From: Bordetella parapertussis
GTDB taxonomy: Bacteria; Pseudomonadota; Gammaproteobacteria; Burkholderiales; SG8-41
Length of the DNA stretch: 58,498 nt
Direction of reading: 5' to 3'
Assembly: GCA_945906815.1 (NCBI GenBank)
Contig: CAMDRT010000027.1
Span: 1-58,498 of the forward strand
The notes beneath the pieces were generated by a model. That model saw only the letters and a list, made by a program, of their open reading frames with translations. It searched no databases and was not told the origin of the DNA. Made by a program: the position numbers and the translations under genes. Every line of letters begins with the position of its first letter. Position 1 is the stretch's first letter. Positions 55,801-58,498 of this stretch are shown here, piece after piece.

Positions 55801-57366
55801 CTCGACGTCAGACAACTGAGCCACTGCGATTTCGTCGACGCGCCGGTCGATGGTCGCCAGTTCCGAGTGCGCTCGGTCGATGGCGCTGCGAAACGTCTGA
55901 ATCTGAGTCTTCACGACATCCGGATTCAGTTGCGACACGTTGTAGATGATAGCTTCTATGGAAGACTGAAACTGGCGCATTCCCTCGCGGTCACCTGCCA
56001 GCAGTGCCACTGTTAACGGTCGTACGCTCTCGGGAATTTTCGACTGCAGGACTTCCAGCGCTTGTTCACCCTTAGCAGTAACGAGAACTTTCCGCCCCGT
56101 CGCCAAGTAGTGGCACACAATGTTTGCAATGGTGTGCGTCTTGCCTGTCCCTGGCGGTCCCTGCACGGCCGCACCGCTTGAGCGCTCCAACTGCTCGACG
56201 ATAGTGACCTGCTCGTGGTTGTACGGGAGTGGAAAAAACAATTCCTGCATTTTGCCGTTGGAGCCAGCGCGGCCCGACAGGCCTCGAAAAGACGCCGGTT
56301 CGTAGTCCTCCAGATCATCCGATGGCGGTGTCACTAAGGCCAAGGGACCCAGAGGTATAGGAGAGCCGTCTTGAAGCCGTGCCTGAAGGCGCGTGATGTC
56401 CTCGTGCAAGTAATTGTTCGAGCGCGGCCGTGACAGCACCACCCAAGCATCGGACACCTCCAAGGCGTCCCCTGCGCTTGGAAAGCTTGTGGCGCCGGAG
56501 AAGTGCCGCCCCTGTTCATGGAGGTTGCCCGCAATCAGCTTGAGGATGTACTCAAAGCTGCCGACGTCGAATGGCGAAATGGGACGGTCAGCGTTTCTCG
56601 CCAGGGCTTCCTTCGCTGCCTTTTCAACGTCGGCCGTGCTGCTCAGCTGACAGGCGGCGAATGCGTCGAACTCGAAGCGCGGGTCAACGGAACGCGGCCG
56701 CAGCTCGATAGCGAGCGTCTTCTCATCGAGCGATACCTCTACCGCCTGAGTCAGCAATGGGTATTGCAACTCGACAACCGATTTTCCAGCACGCTCTTCA
56801 TAGCTGAGTTTCCAGGCAGTCACGCCAATGCCCCATACAAGCTCATGCGGTTTGGCGGTCTCCTCTGATTCGAGCTGATGTTTAATGGTGAACAGATCAC
56901 CGTAGAGACTAATGGTTCTGCGTCGAGGTTTTTCGCCTTCAGCCCAAGCGGTCCACAATGGGGTATATTCGGCGAGCGCCTGTTGCAAGGTGGCGCGCGC
57001 GTTATTCTCGGCGGCTCGCATTTCGTCAGTTGGAAGACCAGCAGACGCTGCCGCGAGGCGATGCTTGAAGGCTGTCTCATCGATACACGGCGATTTGCCG
57101 GTGGGTTCACGCTCAACTGTGATTAGCCCTTTGAGCATCTCATCGGATAGGGTCGGCGGAGGGAGCGCCTCAAGTCGTGCCACGCGCAACCAAGTGTGGT
57201 CTCCTTCGATTTTGATATCGAAGTCAACGCCGGGTAGCCCCTGAAGGTCAGCTTTTGCTTTCTTGAAGCCTTTGTGACTCGCGAGATTGAAGCCACGCGG
57301 GTCAATGTCCTTCGCTTGCTCTAGGACGTAGGCGAGGAGCTTGCTCAGTAGCTGATGGGCGCTCAT
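52810..57366 (-). CDS. Giant SF1 helicase with PD-(D/E)XK nuclease domain
   Basis: About 1518 residues. N-terminal 400 residues are of unknown fold with DUF4011-like style. Walker A QGPPGTGKT at 403-410, then about 700 residues of helical insert. Walker B IIVDEASQSD, VVGDDKQVSP, LREHFRC, then QGSERDIMFLSMV and FNVAASRARDRMYLV complete a DNA2/NAM7-type SF1 helicase. The last about 120 residues form a Vsr/MTES_1575-like nuclease (FRIDMVVEG, LAIECDGDEFHG, RQRVLERAGWTFWRCF). Such proteins are typical of anti-phage defence. Start overlaps the upstream ORF (ATGA). Confidence 0.92.
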   Translation of the reverse strand: MSAHQLLSKLLAYVLEQAKDIDPRGFNLASHKGFKKAKADLQGLPGVDFDIKIEGDHTWLRVARLEALPPPTLSDEMLKGLITVEREPTGKSPCIDETAFKHRLAAASAGLPTDEMRAAENNARATLQQALAEYTPLWTAWAEGEKPRRRTISLYGDLFTIKHQLESEETAKPHELVWGIGVTAWKLSYEERAGKSVVELQYPLLTQAVEVSLDEKTLAIELRPRSVDPRFEFDAFAACQLSSTADVEKAAKEALARNADRPISPFDVGSFEYILKLIAGNLHEQGRHFSGATSFPSAGDALEVSDAWVVLSRPRSNNYLHEDITRLQARLQDGSPIPLGPLALVTPPSDDLEDYEPASFRGLSGRAGSNGKMQELFFPLPYNHEQVTIVEQLERSSGAAVQGPPGTGKTHTIANIVCHYLATGRKVLVTAKGEQALEVLQSKIPESVRPLTVALLAGDREGMRQFQSSIEAIIYNVSQLNPDVVKTQIQTFRSAIDRAHSELATIDRRVDEIAVAQLSDVEVDGIQMRAQKMAELVLSGTDKYAWFDDVLSLDPANSPPLSGAEAAHLREARRRLGKDLVYAAARTPSSLALLPAADVGRLHDVLVGMREIEAAEAKGGLLPLRAATPEVLDAARKLLSQVEAAANLAKELEDTGEVWIAELRRKCNQPTFASERQALEALFGEIDILIELRAEFLKRPVEVPEPALVASKAREAIIRGAESGKPFGVLSFGGGRVKEHVSAIRVAGLAPVTGDDWKHVQRYVKLHEQVLSFSVRWNEFAELLSIPSVMGGVQGLRQIELISVNARKAHRLAVNHDAHLPALAERVFANPPNKYLCGHSAQLEEVRQHLRSHLTRAELAQAATHLATLQEKLAGTSGPISVQLRAFVDLHLGDGKYPAERIVARYSELVSDLRRVEALGHDIGMVNELVGRIERAGAPMLAARVRGEPIESTGEDQSFPVNWRDAWNWARVKTHLDGIEAREELLTLAARRRDVEAGLAKLYENLVSNAAWLSTKLGASPKVLSALETYRTAVRRIGQGTGPNATRHRRDAQKAMHDAQGAVPCWVMSHAKVSETLPAKLGSFDLIIVDEASQSDLWALPAVLRGKKILVVGDDKQVSPDGGFIAAVRIQELKDRFLSEQPYAAVLTPEKSLYDISSTIFAAHKVMLREHFRCVPPIIAYSNRTFYKNFIQPLRIPKASERIDPPLVDIYVATGVRNTQDENRNEALAIVEEIEMLLAEKRFAGRTIGVVSLLGPDQAKHIDALVRSRCDANELIRRKFDCGDARLFQGSERDIMFLSMVADPKNSRALSGNMFEQRFNVAASRARDRMYLVRSVQLSDLSPVDIRGGLLAHFSKPMDGGTDECKSLIDVCESGFEKQVYTELFTRGYRVVPQVKAGSFRIDMVVEGGNDSRLAIECDGDEFHGPDRWHGDMQRQRVLERAGWTFWRCFASTWSLRRDEVLNELLDRLTAMGIEPLGALERVPSLVEYRPWKPRVVGESTSDDAAAAALETAISNGR

Positions 57367-57554
57367 GCAAGGACTCGCTCTTTCCTTGGCGTCAGAAGGG
57401 ATGTGAGAAAGAGCTGAGGTTTACCCGCCACAATGCCATGCTGCTTGTAGCGCGTGAGCACGATGATTTCGAGCATGTTACACAGGCATCGGTAGTCCAC
57501 GTCGGTGGTTGCCTTGATCACGACTTTAATCTGGGAGGCGAATCGCAACATCAT
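57363..57554 (-). CDS. Small hypothetical protein between hepT and helicase
   Basis: About 63 residues (MMLRFASQIKVVIKATTDVD...); codon third positions are GC-rich as in real genes here. No family recognised; no signal peptide or TM. It starts 14 bp after the hepT stop and its TGA overlaps the helicase ATG, so it bridges the operon. A longer frame starting at 57638 would overlap hepT antisense-free but lacks support. Confidence 0.5.
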   Translation of the reverse strand: MMLRFASQIKVVIKATTDVDYRCLCNMLEIIVLTRYKQHGIVAGKPQLFLTSLLTPRKERVLA

Positions 57555-57568
57555 GCGCGCGGCACGAC

Positions 57569-57910
57569 TCAGGTATCGCGCAACAGTGCCGCCAGCGATG
57601 CGCTGAGCGCGGGCAGATCGCCTTCGAGCACACCCCACACGATGCGGTCGTCTACTGTCGCATAGGCGTGGATCAGAATGTTGCGGAACGCAATGATCTT
57701 GCGATAGTCCTTGATCCGCTCCGCCACGTCTGGATCGTGCCTCGCGAGTTGCGTGAGCGCCTCACCCATGATCTCGAATTGGCGTTCCACGGCGGAACGA
57801 AGCAATTCATCACCTTGGTATCCAGAGAAATTCTTGTTGTCGCAGAATCGTGCGATGCGCGCCACCGCCTGCTGAACATCGAAAAGATACTTGCGAGCCT
57901 CAAGCCGCAT
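57569..57910 (-). CDS. hepT: HEPN-domain RNase toxin HepT
   Basis: About 113 residues, all alpha. The RX4HXY motif is intact (R76-NILI-H81-A-Y83) and preceded by KDYRKIIAF. HepT cleaves RNA; in the Shewanella system MntA adds AMP to the motif Tyr and silences it (established knowledge). Overlaps mntA by 11 bp. Confidence 0.93.
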   Translation of the reverse strand: MRLEARKYLFDVQQAVARIARFCDNKNFSGYQGDELLRSAVERQFEIMGEALTQLARHDPDVAERIKDYRKIIAFRNILIHAYATVDDRIVWGVLEGDLPALSASLAALLRDT

Positions 57911-58223
57911 ACAGCAGGATTTTTTCTTGTTCCACGCGCTGGCGGAAATACGGATTTTGAAGACCCGGCGGTGTTACCAAATCAACCGGACGCGCGAACA
58001 ATTCCCCCAGTCGTTCACGCAAGGCGAAATAGACACGCGCATACTCAGCGGGCGGACGTTCACCCAGATCGACCAGGAAATCCAGGTCATTCGCGCTGTG
58101 GCCGCGCGCGGCTGATCCGAACAACTCAAGCCGGCGCACGCTTAAGTCTGCGCACAGTTGAGCGAGCTCAGTGCGCCGTGATGCGACGTCGCTATGCAGT
58201 TCGGCCTTCAGTAATGGTTCCAT
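57900..58223 (-). CDS. mntA: MNT nucleotidyltransferase antitoxin MntA
   Basis: About 107 residues, minimal nucleotidyltransferase: RLELFGSAARG then NDLDFLVDLGERP. The spacing is GSX8DXD, two residues shorter than the usual GSX10DXD, but both Asp are present. First gene of the operon; antitoxin for HepT. Confidence 0.93.
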   Translation of the reverse strand: MEPLLKAELHSDVASRRTELAQLCADLSVRRLELFGSAARGHSANDLDFLVDLGERPPAEYARVYFALRERLGELFARPVDLVTPPGLQNPYFRQRVEQEKILLYAA

Positions 58224-58498
58224 ACATCAAGGCTACCGCCATGCCGCATGCGGGTAAAGCAAAAGGTTCCTGTGCAACGGCGGCGGTCTGTCGAAGCTCA
58301 ATGAATAATGTTGGAATATACAATAAAAACAAATACTTAAAGAATAACACCAGCACTTGCGCAGGATGGTTCAACTTTCCTTGGCGCGGGAGTGGCAGGT
58401 TCGGATGAATTCATTGGGCCCAACGTTGACGCTAGCCGGTGCGCGGCTGGTTGGCGCGTCCGGTTGCGCGAGTAGTCAGACTGGGTTGTTTCTCAAGC
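58224..58498. other. Upstream region of mntA, window end
   Basis: No credible gene. Contains motif copy 8 and AT-rich sequence that may hold the operon promoter: on the minus strand TTGTTT and TTATTC are 18 bp apart. Promoter call is weak. Confidence 0.3.
58322..58339 (-). repeat. 18-bp recurrent motif, copy 8 (mntA upstream)
   Basis: AATAAAAACAAATACTTA, exact match to the motif complement, 99 bp upstream of mntA; the flanking TATACAATAAAA also resembles the flank of copy 1. Confidence 0.7.

Noticed and set aside
57555..57638. Longer start for the small ORF next to hepT
   Set aside because: It would overlap the hepT 3' end in another frame and gives an Arg-rich, non-conserved-looking N-terminus; ATG 57554 is more economical.
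58192..58374. 60-residue hydrophobic minus-strand frame before mntA
   Set aside because: Its hydrophobic codons come from the AT-rich 18-bp motif and it overlaps the mntA start; no ribosome site.

Overview
The window looks like a chromosomal segment of a GC-rich betaproteobacterium (Burkholderiales/Nitrosomonadales-like, probably uncultured). The evidence is the conserved gene order mlaFEDCB-ibaG-murA-hisGDCBHAFIE-tatABC, then a DegS/DegQ-type protease, petABC and sspAB, plus several orphan Bug/TctC solute receptors and a soxYZAXB cluster. Species cannot be named from the sequence alone.

Layout. 0.1-3.6 kb (minus strand): a truncated sigma-54-type response regulator, two Bug receptors and an ABC ATPase. 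3.8-23.2 kb: a long run of core genes for outer-membrane lipid transport, peptidoglycan precursor synthesis, the complete histidine pathway except hisZ, Tat export, cytochrome bc1 and stringent-starvation proteins. Many gaps between these genes hold long inverted repeats built from short degenerate tandem units. 23.3-27.8 kb: a catabolic cluster (Bug receptor, amidohydrolase, cyclase-family hydrolase, beta-hydroxyacid dehydrogenase). 27.98-36.11 kb: an 8.0 kb integrative element in a tRNA-Thr(UGU) gene, bounded by a 90-bp perfect direct repeat. It carries an integrase, a HigBA-like toxin-antitoxin pair, an AlpA-like protein, a primase-helicase, TTCCC iteron-like clusters and a secreted trypsin-MORN protein, but no recognisable virion genes, so it resembles a phage satellite. 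36.3-41.2 kb: a GldA/GldF/GldG-like ABC system with a DUF4340 protein. 41.5-45.1 kb: two MFS transporters and a D-2-hydroxyacid dehydrogenase. 45.2-49.3 kb: soxYZAXB for thiosulfate oxidation. 49.4-52.7 kb: a conserved hypothetical gene, a Bug homologue without signal peptide coupled to an Asp/Glu-racemase-like enzyme, and another Bug receptor. 52.8-58.2 kb (minus strand): a compact putative defence operon, mntA-hepT-small ORF-giant SF1 helicase/nuclease.

The leading candidates for something new are the MntA-HepT-helicase/nuclease operon; an 18-bp motif (TAASTATTTGTTTTWATT) found eight times in intergenic, coding and gene-end positions; the satellite-like element, whose attachment repeat carries the tRNA 5' part with its -10 box; and the low-complexity palindromes that bridge core operon genes. 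Gene functions were assigned by recognising conserved motifs and synteny; no database search was run.
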